A DNA stretch of 57,494 nt, from positions 1-57,494 of IMG/VR virus record IMGVR_UViG_3300047318_000426. One strand, written 5' to 3'. The DNA is from a virus. Positions within the stretch are counted from its first letter, which is position 1, and each line of letters opens with the position of its first letter. Of the stretch, positions 35,580-42,371 are shown one piece after another. The notes beneath the pieces are model-generated. The model did no database searches and was not told where the DNA came from. It was given only the letters and a program-made list of their open reading frames with translations. The position numbers were made by a program, and so were the translations under genes.

Positions 35580-35837
35580 ATGACGAATCGCCCGCTGCGT
35601 GACATCGCCGCCGACATCGAGGCCCATTGGCCGCAGGTCAACTACGCCGCCCGCCCCTACCTGGACGCTATGGCCGAGCTGGATGAGATCACCGACAACT
35701 ACTATCTCGACACTGCCGAGTCGGTCGTCCTCTACTTTTTGGCGAACGCCCGAGCATGGCGTGGCGGGGATGCCCGTCGCATCAAGACCGAGCTGCGATC
35801 CATGATCGATCGGATTGATCACCATGACGCAAACTGA
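35580..35837 (+). CDS. Conserved small early protein
   Basis: 85 residues, ATG 35580. It is helical and acidic: LRDIAADIEAHWPQVNYAAR, YLDAMAELDEITDNY and a C-terminal RRIKTELRSMIDRI. Such proteins are common in actinophage early regions; the function is unknown. Overlaps the next gene by 14 nt. Confidence 0.75.
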   Translation: MTNRPLRDIAADIEAHWPQVNYAARPYLDAMAELDEITDNYYLDTAESVVLYFLANARAWRGGDARRIKTELRSMIDRIDHHDAN

Positions 35838-35955
35838 GTACCTCAAGGCCGTACGCCGCACCACGCAGCAGGAAGTCGACGCCCGCACCCGTGAGCGTGA
35901 CGCCCAGCGGGGACTCTACGTTCCGCGGCACACCGCCGGAACCGGCGGCCGATAG
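35824..35955 (+). CDS. Small basic protein
   Basis: 43 residues, ATG 35824 within the end of the previous gene, stop TAG 35953-35955. It is Arg/Gln-rich (YLKAVRRTTQQEVDARTRER). It may bind nucleic acid. It is followed by a hairpin, CGCTCACAT/ATGTGGGCG at 35975-35997, that could act as a weak terminator. Confidence 0.55.
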   Translation: MTQTEYLKAVRRTTQQEVDARTRERDAQRGLYVPRHTAGTGGR

Positions 35956-36044
35956 CTCCACTGGCTTACCCAATCGCTCACATCGCGCATGTGGGCGGTC
36001 GGGATAGTCGGCTGGCTGTCCATCTGACGTTTTCGGAGTAGATC

Positions 36045-36236
36045 ATGACCTCATCAAGCGAGGGATCCCCGCCACCCGTGCAACTCGACCGCGAAACCCT
36101 GGTCGACCTTCTCGCCACCCTGGACCGTCTTCAGCGCGTCCTGATCTTTGATGCGGCGGAGCATCGTGCCGCATCAATCGCCACCCTATCCGGCAACAAG
36201 GACCGGGCAGATGGTGGCGAACGGGGGCAGTCGTGA
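36045..36236 (+). CDS. Small early protein with duplicated N-terminal module
   Basis: 63 residues, ATG 36045 after CGGAG. The start SEGSPPPVQLDRETLVDLLA is nearly repeated by SEGIPLPAQIDRTPLVDLLA at 36549, and both are preceded by TTCGGAG-AGATCATG, so the leader and N-terminus were duplicated together. Its stop overlaps the next GTG (GTGA). Confidence 0.6.
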   Translation: MTSSSEGSPPPVQLDRETLVDLLATLDRLQRVLIFDAAEHRAASIATLSGNKDRADGGERGQS

Positions 36237-36421
36237 GGCTCCCCTATGCAAGGCTCACGGACGTACTGGAGTTGTACGGCAATGGCACCCTGGTACGCCT
36301 GCGCGCCGCCTGCCTGAAAGGGTTCGCCTTCGGCCCAGCGTCGGTCTACTGGGAAACGATGGCGGACATCGCGGACCGGGTCAGCGACATCCTGGACGCG
36401 CGAACCGACCCCTTCGCCTAA
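36233..36421 (+). CDS. Small conserved protein
   Basis: 62 residues, GTG 36233 in a GTGA overlap. It is mixed helical: RLTDVLELYGNGTLVRLRAA, then FGPASVYWETMADIADRVSD. No domain recognised. Translational coupling to the gene before it is likely. Confidence 0.6.
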   Translation: MRLPYARLTDVLELYGNGTLVRLRAACLKGFAFGPASVYWETMADIADRVSDILDARTDPFA

Positions 36422-36433
36422 CGGATCAAAGGG

Positions 36434-36565
36434 ATGATCAAGTACGGGGAGGAGCCCCGGCTGCCAAGCGGCACGACCTATGGCCTACGCGCCCGGTACG
36501 CCCGTAAAGCACAGTCCCTAGATCCATCCGACATCTTCGGAGCAGATCATGGACCCTCAAAGTGA
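36434..36565 (+). CDS. Possible small protein
   Basis: 43 residues, ATG 36434, stop 36563-36565, overlapping the next gene by 17 nt. IKYGEEPRLPSGTTYGLRAR looks like a natural basic peptide, but the ribosome site is only GGG near the ATG and its end runs through the repeated 21-bp element. It may be spurious. Confidence 0.35.
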   Translation: MIKYGEEPRLPSGTTYGLRARYARKAQSLDPSDIFGADHGPSK

Positions 36566-36680
36566 GGGAATTCCGCTGCCTGCGCAGATTGACCGCACCC
36601 CCCTGGTCGATCTTCTCGCCACCCTGGGTCGCCTCCAGCGCGCCCAGCGCACCAGCGAAGCGCAGTCCCTAGATCCATCC
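36509..36680 (+). repeat. Pair of 21-bp direct repeats
   Basis: GCACAGTCCCTAGATCCATCC at 36509-36529 recurs with one change (G for A at the third base) at 36660-36680, each shortly before a start codon (36549 and the internal ATG 36702). It may be a shared leader or operator. Confidence 0.7.
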
Positions 36681-36923
36681 CGATCTTCTTCGGGAGGAAC
36701 CATGAACGGCACGCTTCCCGGCACGATGATCTATCGCCCCTGCATGACGGCTGGCGGCATCGCGTCGGGCGGGCACTCGGAGGCGCACAGCGGAACCTTT
36801 CGCTACCGCTTCTCCGTCGACGGGCGACTCTACCTCCGCTACTCCTGCGAGCGCCATCATGGCGGCACGCTGCGGACGTTGCTCGCGAAGTCGGACGGCA
36901 TCGTTACCGTCTCTCGCATCTGA
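36549..36923 (+). CDS. Early protein, duplicated N-module fused to a second domain
   Basis: 124 residues, ATG 36549. Residues 1-~45 repeat the 36045 protein. Then the frame passes through the second 21-bp repeat and a strong GGGAGGAACC site before internal ATG 36702. The 73-residue C-terminal part (GTFRYRFSVDGRLYLRYSCE) could thus be made alone. It looks like two genes merged by loss of a stop. Both products are possible. Function unknown. Confidence 0.6.
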   Translation: MDPQSEGIPLPAQIDRTPLVDLLATLGRLQRAQRTSEAQSLDPSRSSSGGTMNGTLPGTMIYRPCMTAGGIASGGHSEAHSGTFRYRFSVDGRLYLRYSCERHHGGTLRTLLAKSDGIVTVSRI

Positions 36924-36952
36924 TCGACTCGACCCCTTCGAGGTGTCATTCC

Positions 36953-37285
36953 ATGACTCGTACCCACACGGTCAGCACCAACACATCGCCCTACGTGTTC
37001 CGCAGTCTGCTGGAAACCCACACACCGTTTCGCACGTACGGCCATCTAAAGGGCGTCAGCATCACGCTTGGTTTGGCGTGGCAGCTCGACAAGGGAGCCC
37101 TGGGCGCCGAGTATCACCCATCGTTCCTCCGCGCCGACTACGCGGTCTACAGCTATCGCACCCCCATCGCCTGGCATGACGGGGTCGCGGATGAGTGGTG
37201 CATCCCGAACGCGAACTACAGCCCGACGACGTCTCGGCATCAGAACAAGATGCGAGCCGCACTGCACGACTACACCGAATCATGA
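36953..37285 (+). CDS. Conserved actinophage protein (DUF8033-like)
   Basis: 110 residues, ATG 36953. It has YVFRSLLETHTPFRTYGHL, YAVYSYRTPIAWHD and YSPTTSRHQNKMRAA, a pattern widespread in actinophage early regions (motif S-Y-x-T-P-I-A-W and T-T-S-x-H-Q). It may be a small DNA-related or host-takeover protein. The biochemical role is unknown. Confidence 0.7.
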   Translation: MTRTHTVSTNTSPYVFRSLLETHTPFRTYGHLKGVSITLGLAWQLDKGALGAEYHPSFLRADYAVYSYRTPIAWHDGVADEWCIPNANYSPTTSRHQNKMRAALHDYTES

Positions 37286-37288
37286 TCC

Positions 37289-37332
37289 CTTCCCCTCGGC
37301 GAGCGTTCCTGTACGCGCCCGCCGAGGGGAAG
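37289..37332 (+). other. Perfect 13-bp intergenic hairpin
   Basis: CTTCCCCTCGGCG (37289-37301) pairs with CGCCGAGGGGAAG (37320-37332), loop 18 nt. It lies between two genes with no T-tract; possible RNA processing or pause element. Its loop length differs from the 30-nt family at 39183-40253. Confidence 0.6.
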
Positions 37333-37352
37333 TACCAATCAGAGAAGGCGCA

Positions 37353-37538
37353 ATGAATGGCGACGAAGAAAGACTTGCCGAGTTCCGGGAAGACATGCAC
37401 GGGTTGACGCGCGGGGAACTGCACGAGCTGAACCTGGTGATCAAGGACTGCAATGACTTCGCCCGTGAGGCTGGGCCGGAGTTCACTGCCGCCGCGCTGT
37501 GTGAGTGCGCCCAGCGGTTCGGTTACGTCGCCGCATGA
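37353..37538 (+). CDS. Small acidic helical protein
   Basis: 61 residues, ATG 37353 after AGAGAAGG. It is mostly helix: EERLAEFREDMHGLTRGELH, DCNDFAREAGPEF. No family known to me. Confidence 0.6.
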   Translation: MNGDEERLAEFREDMHGLTRGELHELNLVIKDCNDFAREAGPEFTAAALCECAQRFGYVAA

Positions 37539-37630
37539 AGAAGGGGGGGCGCGAAGTTTCGCCCGCTGGCGAACGCCTTTCCGCTATCGGAGGGGGCGGC
37601 GGTCGTCTCGATCAACTGAGGAGTAACGCT

Positions 37631-38104
37631 ATGCACCGCAGAACAGTCACGCTCACAGCTCTAGCTGCCCTGGCGGTAGTCGTCGGGGCAGGCGCCCCTA
37701 CCGCCGTGGCTACCGTGCCGGACGAAACGCACGTAACGAACGTCCGCTTCGGGGCGCACTCGACCTTTGACCGGATGGTGGTGGACATGTCCGGTCCGCT
37801 GCCGAACGTCAAGGTGTCCAAGCCCTGGGCGTTGCACACCGATGGCGAGGGGGCGCCGGTCAACCTGAAGGGCAAGGGCAACATCTTGACCGTGCTCTCT
37901 CCGGCGGACGCGCACGGCACGCCACCCTACGTCGGCCCGAAGAGGATCGCCGACCTACACATGAAGTACCTTCACGGATTCCAGCTCCTCGGCGACTTTG
38001 AGGGCTACGTATCCCTGGGGCTCACTACCGATGTGAGCAACCCGAAGTATCGGGTGATCAAGCTTACCAAGCCGAGCCGCGTCATCATCGACGTCTGGAA
38101 GTGA
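37631..38104 (+). CDS. Secreted AMIN-like domain protein
   Basis: 157 residues from ATG 37631 with GAGGAG upstream. Residues 1-~30 are a signal peptide (LTALAALAVVVGAGAPTAVA). The mature part fits the AMIN-like domain of actinobacterial secreted proteins: VRFGAHSTFDRMVVDMSG, FQLLGDFEGYVSLGLTTD, KPSRVIIDVWK. AMIN domains bind cell-wall or envelope structures, so the phage may export it to change the host surface. An in-frame ATG at 37535 would hide the signal. Confidence 0.8.
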   Translation: MHRRTVTLTALAALAVVVGAGAPTAVATVPDETHVTNVRFGAHSTFDRMVVDMSGPLPNVKVSKPWALHTDGEGAPVNLKGKGNILTVLSPADAHGTPPYVGPKRIADLHMKYLHGFQLLGDFEGYVSLGLTTDVSNPKYRVIKLTKPSRVIIDVWK

Positions 38105-38157
38105 GAGATGTGAGGGGGTTGTCAGCAACGGCGGCCCCTTCGCCTATAGGAGGAACC

Positions 38158-38313
38158 ATGCAGCGAATCCAGAAGCATAAAGCCATACGCACCCACGTGC
38201 GACCCCCGCCGGAGGACTCCGGTACCACCGTACGCGGACGACCCTCAGGGCGCCTCAGGCGTGCCCGCAAGGCGTCTCGCGACGCCGAATCCTTCCTCGC
38301 CCGCACCGGGTGA
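38158..38313 (+). CDS. Small highly basic protein
   Basis: 51 residues, ATG 38158 after ATAGGAGG. About a third of residues are Arg, Lys or His (RGRPSGRLRRARKASRDAES), suggesting nucleic-acid binding. Unknown family. Confidence 0.65.
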   Translation: MQRIQKHKAIRTHVRPPPEDSGTTVRGRPSGRLRRARKASRDAESFLARTG

Positions 38314-38342
38314 GCCGACAAGAGCCCGAAAGGATGGACGGC

Positions 38343-38654
38343 ATGAAGCTCAGACAGAACCCGGAAAAAGTTGCAGCACGCAAAGCCGAGCGAGAGGCCA
38401 AGCGGGGCGTCGCCCCCAAGGGTCTCACCTATGACGCGGACCGGTTCAGCGTCCAGGTGAGCGAGAACCTTACTGGCGTTGGTGCACGGAGTGCCCGCGA
38501 GCCGCTCGGTCTCAAGTACCGCGTCATCGTCACCGACGACACCACGCGCGTCACCCAACATGTGGGCTACGGCATAAGTTACCGGATGGCCGAGGCCGAG
38601 GGTCGGAAGTACATCGACAAGCTGTGCTCCGGCAAAAAGCGGCTCAGGATCTGA
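38343..38654 (+). CDS. Basic early protein
   Basis: 103 residues from ATG 38343 (AAGGA nine bases upstream; GTG 38310 and ATG 38334 are in-frame alternatives). A Lys/Arg-rich N-terminal helix is followed by a small beta-alpha domain: YRVIVTDDTTRVTQHVGYGI then RMAEAEGRKYIDKL. Unknown function. Confidence 0.65.
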   Translation: MKLRQNPEKVAARKAEREAKRGVAPKGLTYDADRFSVQVSENLTGVGARSAREPLGLKYRVIVTDDTTRVTQHVGYGISYRMAEAEGRKYIDKLCSGKKRLRI

Positions 38655-38717
38655 CGGCAGCGCGGCTGGGCTTGGCACGACTTGGCAGGGAGCCATCACC
38701 AACACAGGGGAACGCGT

Positions 38718-39176
38718 ATGGAAAAGTTCAGCTTGTATCAGCTCATCGTCGGCGTTCTCGACGAGACAACCCTGGTCGAACCCGATGATGTTGCCGCCGA
38801 GGTGGCCCGGCGCATCCCGCCAGAAGATGCCAAGGAGGCATTCCGTCAGGCCCTCCGAGCGTACGCGTCCAAGATCATGGCGTTGACTCGATCCGGTCGG
38901 GAGGTGCCCGTCAGGAGCGCTCGATCGGCCAAAGTCTCGGGCATCCGCGAGGCGTGGCTGAATCAGCGCTGGAGAGGTGACGACGGCCAGTGGAAGCTGA
39001 TGCGGCATTTCACCTACGCCGACTGCATTGCGGCGGCCGAGTACCGCAAAGAGGAGGCCGCCAAGAACCTCGCCATCGCTGGACGCCTGGAACGCCTCGC
39101 CGACACCCTCAAGGAATACGACGCCCAGGAGGTAGGGCAGCTTCCCGCACGCATCCGCGACCAGTTCGGCGACTGA
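38718..39176 (+). CDS. Conserved helical early protein
   Basis: 152 residues, ATG 38718. It has DETTLVEPDDVAAEVARRIP, FRQALRAYASKIMA, then a basic stretch REVPVRSARSAKVS and a long coiled C-terminus. The RSARSAKVSGIREAW segment resembles small DNA- or RNA-binding proteins of actinophages. It ends six bases before the first of the 30-nt-loop hairpins. Confidence 0.65.
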   Translation: MEKFSLYQLIVGVLDETTLVEPDDVAAEVARRIPPEDAKEAFRQALRAYASKIMALTRSGREVPVRSARSAKVSGIREAWLNQRWRGDDGQWKLMRHFTYADCIAAAEYRKEEAAKNLAIAGRLERLADTLKEYDAQEVGQLPARIRDQFGD

Positions 39177-39182
39177 AGACCA

Positions 39183-39410
39183 CCCGGCGGGCCAATAGAC
39201 CACCGGCGCCCACTGAGCGCGCGCCCGCCGGGTCCCAACTCCCTTATCGGCCAGCCTTCTCTCGACGCCCCGGCACCCCGCGCCGGTAGGGGCTCAACTT
39301 CCGCCAACGGCCGCCTTCGCTGCGACACCCATCGCCTAGCCGCCGTTGGCGGAACCCCATCTCGGTGGGCCACGGTCTCCCCGGCACCCACGAACCCAGC
39401 GCCCGCCGGG
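39183..39410 (+). repeat. Four tandem hairpins with 30-nt loops (upstream cluster)
   Basis: Hairpins at 39183-39232, 39241-39292, 39299-39354 and 39361-39410 have stems of 10, 11, 13 and 10 bp and loops of exactly 30 nt each (loop starts 39193, 39252, 39312, 39371; period 59-60). Stem sequences differ but pairing is kept, e.g. CCCGGCGGGC, TTCCGCCAACGGC. Every loop begins and ends with C and has CGRCRCC at loop positions 12-18. Linkers are CAACT-like. The last hairpin ends 26 nt before the IS110-like gene. Confidence 0.88.
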
Positions 39411-39436
39411 CCCCAACTCCCCGTAAAGGAAACGCC

Positions 39437-40135
39437 ATGTTTGATGTGATGTTGGCACTCCTTGCCGACATGCTGGACGACCTGGAGAAGACCCGTATCA
39501 GCAACGAGAACCGCTTGCGTCAGCTCACCCGTACCGAGGTCGACTCCGATGGTGGGGAGCGCGGGTTCGGGCTCTCCGAAGACCACCCGGATGTTGCCCG
39601 TACCGCAGCTCTGGTGGAGGGTCTGCGCAAGTTGGAGCATGATGCCACGCTAAACCTGCAGCGTGCCATGCGTAAGCACCCCCTGGGCCCCTGGGTCAAG
39701 GCTCAGAAGGGTGTTGGCGAAAAGCAAGCCGCTCGACTACTGGCCAGCGTCGGCGACCCCTATTGGCAGAGCGCCGATGATCGCCCCCGTCTGGTATCCG
39801 AGCTCTGGTCGTACTGCGGCCACGGCGGACCCTCCCGGCGACGCCGCGGGCAGGTCGTCAACTGGTCGCCTGCGGCGAAGATGCGCATCTATCTCATCGC
39901 CGAATCCTGCATGAAGACCGGGGGGCCGTACCGCGAGGTATACGACAAACGGAAAGCTGCCACCGAGAACCGTCTGCACAACGCCGACTGTGTCCGCTGC
40001 GGCCCCTCCGGCCACCCGGCGCTGGTCGGCTCTCCCTGGTCGGCTGGGCATCGCCACGCGGACGCCCTACGGATCACCGGCAAGGAGATCTTGCGGGGCT
40101 TTTGGCGCGAGGCGAAGCGACTACACGAACAGTAA
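39437..40135 (+). CDS. IS110-family C-terminal (Transposase_20)-like HhH protein
   Basis: 232 residues, ATG 39437 after AAAGGAAACGCC. The N-terminus is a long helix pair. Residues 88-108 are a helix-hairpin-helix (KGVGEKQAARLLASVGDP). Then come SYCGHGGPS (124-133), RRRRGQ, WSPAAKMRIYLIAESC (143-158) and YREVYDKRK. A CVRC-H insert (185-205) precedes HADALRITGKEIL. This order matches the C-terminal domain of IS110/IS116 recombinases, including a Ser at 133 in the usual catalytic area. The RuvC-like DEDD N-domain is not seen. Hairpin clusters flank it on both sides. Confidence 0.7.
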   Translation: MFDVMLALLADMLDDLEKTRISNENRLRQLTRTEVDSDGGERGFGLSEDHPDVARTAALVEGLRKLEHDATLNLQRAMRKHPLGPWVKAQKGVGEKQAARLLASVGDPYWQSADDRPRLVSELWSYCGHGGPSRRRRGQVVNWSPAAKMRIYLIAESCMKTGGPYREVYDKRKAATENRLHNADCVRCGPSGHPALVGSPWSAGHRHADALRITGKEILRGFWREAKRLHEQ

Positions 40136-40143
40136 CCGGATCT

Positions 40144-40253
40144 CCCGGCGGGCCATAGCATGGACGACACCTACGAATACCTCGCCCGCCGGGGCTCAAC
40201 TCCCCTACCGGCCATTCAGCAGACGGCGCCCAGTGATGCGTCGCCGGTAGGGG
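40144..40253 (+). repeat. Two more hairpins with 30-nt loops (downstream cluster)
   Basis: Hairpin 40144-40193 has the same 10-bp stem as the first upstream one; hairpin 40202-40253 has an 11-bp stem CCCCTACCGGC/GCCGGTAGGGG, a compensated form of the second upstream one. Loops 40154-40183 and 40213-40242 are 30 nt, start and end with C, and carry CGACACC and CGGCGCC at loop positions 12-18. The first begins nine bases after the IS110-like stop. Confidence 0.88.
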
Positions 40254-40281
40254 CCTTTCGCCGATACATCGGAGAAGCCGT

Positions 40282-40881
40282 ATGACTCTCAAGATGACCA
40301 AAACCGCAGGTCCGCAACCGCTCGACTTTTTGTCCGCCCTCCGCGTCGGGGCTCAGTGGGACACATCCTCCGGCGGCAAGAAGGGCTTCCTAGGGAAGCT
40401 CAACCGCATGAAGGGGGTTGACCTGGACCTGATCGCCGTCGCCGTCGACGAAGACAACCGCCCCGTCCGCCTGGCCGGGCTGGACAACTCCGATCCCTTC
40501 CGGAACGGAGCGCTCTATCACTCGGGTGACAACACCACGGGCAAGGGTGGGGGCGATGATGAAGCGATCGACTTCACCTTCGAGAAGGTGCCGGAGTACA
40601 TCAGTCAGGTGGTCTTCATCGTGGCTGCCTACAAGGCGGGGCAGACGTTCGCTGCGGCCCGCAATGTCAGCTTCAACGTGTATGACGGAACCAGCAACGC
40701 TCTGCTGGGCGAGTTCATGCCTGACCTGCTGGGCGGAGGGAACGCCTGCGCCGTCGCCAGAGCCCGCCGGACTCCCTCCGGCTGGACGCACGAGATCATC
40801 AACCGACTGGGCAGCGTCACCGCTGGTAGCGAGATCAGCATCCTGCGGTTCGCTGGTCAGCACACCGACGAGGAGGAGTAG
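40282..40881 (+). CDS. TerD-family protein
   Basis: 199 residues, ATG 40282 after CGGAGAAG. It shows the TerD fold signature: VDLDLIAVAVDEDNRPV, the calcium-site stretch HSGDNTTGKGGGDDEAI, VPEYISQVVFIVAAYKAGQT, VSFNVYDGTSNALLGEF and a terminal WTHEIINRLG. TerD proteins of bacteria act in tellurite, stress and phage-resistance complexes at the membrane. In a phage it may counter or mimic host Ter defence; the role is inferred only. Confidence 0.88.
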   Translation: MTLKMTKTAGPQPLDFLSALRVGAQWDTSSGGKKGFLGKLNRMKGVDLDLIAVAVDEDNRPVRLAGLDNSDPFRNGALYHSGDNTTGKGGGDDEAIDFTFEKVPEYISQVVFIVAAYKAGQTFAAARNVSFNVYDGTSNALLGEFMPDLLGGGNACAVARARRTPSGWTHEIINRLGSVTAGSEISILRFAGQHTDEEE

Positions 40882-40883
40882 GC

Positions 40884-41204
40884 GTGAGCGACGCGGTTCC
40901 CGTCACACGGGAGATCGTTGACCTATTCGAGGAGTACGACACCGCGCGTTCGGCGGTGAGTCGGTGGCAGGCGCACGAGAGGGCCCTCAAGCAGCAGATC
41001 CTCGAAGCCCTCGGCTATGCGGAGGGTGACCAGAGGCCGGCGCCGGTCACGGCCACCACGCCAACGGGGCGTCCGCTGTTTGAGGTGCGGGTGTCGTATC
41101 GCAAGGGACTGGATCTGAGGCATCTTCAGGATCGACATCCGGAGGCTTATGCGGCATGCGAGAAGACCTCACCGGTGAGGACGATCAAGCGTCTCGAAGT
41201 CTAG
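40884..41204 (+). CDS. Conserved protein associated with recombination nucleases
   Basis: 106 residues, GTG 40884 after GAGGAGGAG. An N-terminal coiled coil (IVDLFEEYDTARSAVSRWQA) and the C-terminal LDLRHLQDRHPEAYAACEKT with SPVRTIKRLEV are typical of small proteins encoded beside RecB/YqaJ/Cas4-type exonucleases. It may be an accessory subunit to the nuclease at 42364. Confidence 0.65.
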   Translation: MSDAVPVTREIVDLFEEYDTARSAVSRWQAHERALKQQILEALGYAEGDQRPAPVTATTPTGRPLFEVRVSYRKGLDLRHLQDRHPEAYAACEKTSPVRTIKRLEV

Positions 41205-41212
41205 GGGGAGCA

Positions 41213-41791
41213 GTGCGATGTGATCACGCGTGGTACTCGGCGGTATCCTTCCCGTCACCCGTCATGACGCGTGACCACTGCGTCAAGTGCGGGTTTGTAG
41301 CCAACTCATACAACGGGCGCATCTACGAGCGGGCATTGCCGCTTGAGTTGTTCATGGGCAAGACGAAGCGGGACCCCGCCTCCGGCTGCCTGTTGTGGAC
41401 CGCGAGCACGAACGACAAGGGATATCCGATCTTTCACGCGAGCGACGCCCAGGGATGTCGATTCACCATGGGTGCGCACCGCTGGATCTTTCGCGAAAAG
41501 TTCGGATACCTGCCTGAAGTCGTCATGCATCGCTGTGACACGCCGCTATGTGTCGACTGGGAGCGGTGCTTGATCCCTGGCACCCATGCGGACAACATGA
41601 CAGACATGATTCGGAAAGGTCGAGACCGGCACGACCGGTCCGGATTTCGCCTCACCCCCTCGCAGGTCCGCGAAATCCGCTCCCGGCGAGAACATGGGGA
41701 GACGTGCAAAGCCCTCGCCCGCGAGTTCGGGATATCCGTCAATGGCGTCCGGGACTGCGCCAACGGTCGCACGTATGCGAACATCTCGTAA
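41213..41791 (+). CDS. HNH endonuclease (HNH_3 type)
   Basis: 192 residues from GTG 41213 (ATG 41264 possible). CDHAW and CVKCGF form an N-terminal zinc ribbon. The HNH core is GCLLWTASTNDKGYP, AHRWIFREKFG, VVMHRCDTPLCVDWERCLIP and THADNMTDMIRKGR. The C-terminus LTPSQVREIRSRREHGETCK is a helix-turn-helix DNA-binding module as in SPO1-type homing enzymes. Likely mobile, inserted among recombination genes. Confidence 0.88.
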   Translation: MRCDHAWYSAVSFPSPVMTRDHCVKCGFVANSYNGRIYERALPLELFMGKTKRDPASGCLLWTASTNDKGYPIFHASDAQGCRFTMGAHRWIFREKFGYLPEVVMHRCDTPLCVDWERCLIPGTHADNMTDMIRKGRDRHDRSGFRLTPSQVREIRSRREHGETCKALAREFGISVNGVRDCANGRTYANIS

Positions 41792-42183
41792 TGGTCGACA
41801 AGCGCCCCTGCAAGGATTGCGAGCCGGGGTCAAAGCGCCCAGCTCCGCATCCAGGCCCACGCTGCGCGACTCACTGGCGGATCGAGCAGAAGCGCCGCAA
41901 AGCCGCCAATCATGATCGACGCGTCCAGGTGCTGTATGGCCTTGAGGCTGGAGCCTATACCCGCCTCAAGGCCGCACAGGGTGGCGTGTGCGCCATCTGT
42001 TGCAGAGCGAATGGGGCCGCGAAACGCCTCGCCGTGGACCACGATCACTCCAACGGCGAAGTGCGTGGAATTCTCTGCGGCCCGTGCAACCAACTCCTCG
42101 GCCATGGACGGGACAGCATCGCATTCTTCCAACGTGTCATCGACTACCTCACCAACCCCCCTGCACGAAAGTTGAATCAATGA
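41791..42183 (+). CDS. Recombination endonuclease VII-like HNH protein
   Basis: 130 residues, ATG 41791 overlapping the previous stop (TAATG). The core CAICCRANGAAKRLAVDHDH, then EVRGILCGPCNQLLGH, is the endonuclease VII signature, shared with 6286-6909. An N-terminal CKDCEPG and basic helix add DNA contacts. It could resolve branched DNA before packaging or act as a homing nuclease. Confidence 0.87.
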   Translation: MVDKRPCKDCEPGSKRPAPHPGPRCATHWRIEQKRRKAANHDRRVQVLYGLEAGAYTRLKAAQGGVCAICCRANGAAKRLAVDHDHSNGEVRGILCGPCNQLLGHGRDSIAFFQRVIDYLTNPPARKLNQ

Positions 42184-42371
42184 TCAAGCACACCATCAGA
42201 TCCGCGAAGCGTAAAGAGGGCGTCACGCTCGATGAGCTGGCGGCGTTCGTCCAGGACGTACTGCGGACGGGCGCCTCGGGCGACGAGAAGATCTTCGCTG
42301 GCGTCAGCTTCGGCGGGAAGCTCCAGTGGGCTTCCGTGTCCGTGGTCGTTGTCGGCGGAGAGAGTGAGTAA
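42180..42371 (+). CDS. Small conserved protein
   Basis: 63 residues, ATG 42180 in an ATGA overlap. IRSAKRKEGVTLDELAAFVQ and VSFGGKLQWASVSVVV suggest a small alpha-beta fold. Coupled to the nuclease gene that starts at 42364. Unknown role. Confidence 0.65.
   Translation: MIKHTIRSAKRKEGVTLDELAAFVQDVLRTGASGDEKIFAGVSFGGKLQWASVSVVVVGGESE

Noticed and set aside
39183-39410. CRISPR array (period ~60 with 30-nt segments)
   Set aside because: The stems, not the 30-nt parts, differ freely, and the 30-nt loops share a conserved core. True CRISPR repeats are constant and spacers are unique; no cas genes other than a generic Cas4-like nuclease are present.
40160-40284. 41-aa ORF over the downstream hairpins, ending in an ATGA overlap with terD
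   Set aside because: No ribosome site, and the sequence is fully explained by the hairpins, whose 59-nt period would break a repeated reading frame.
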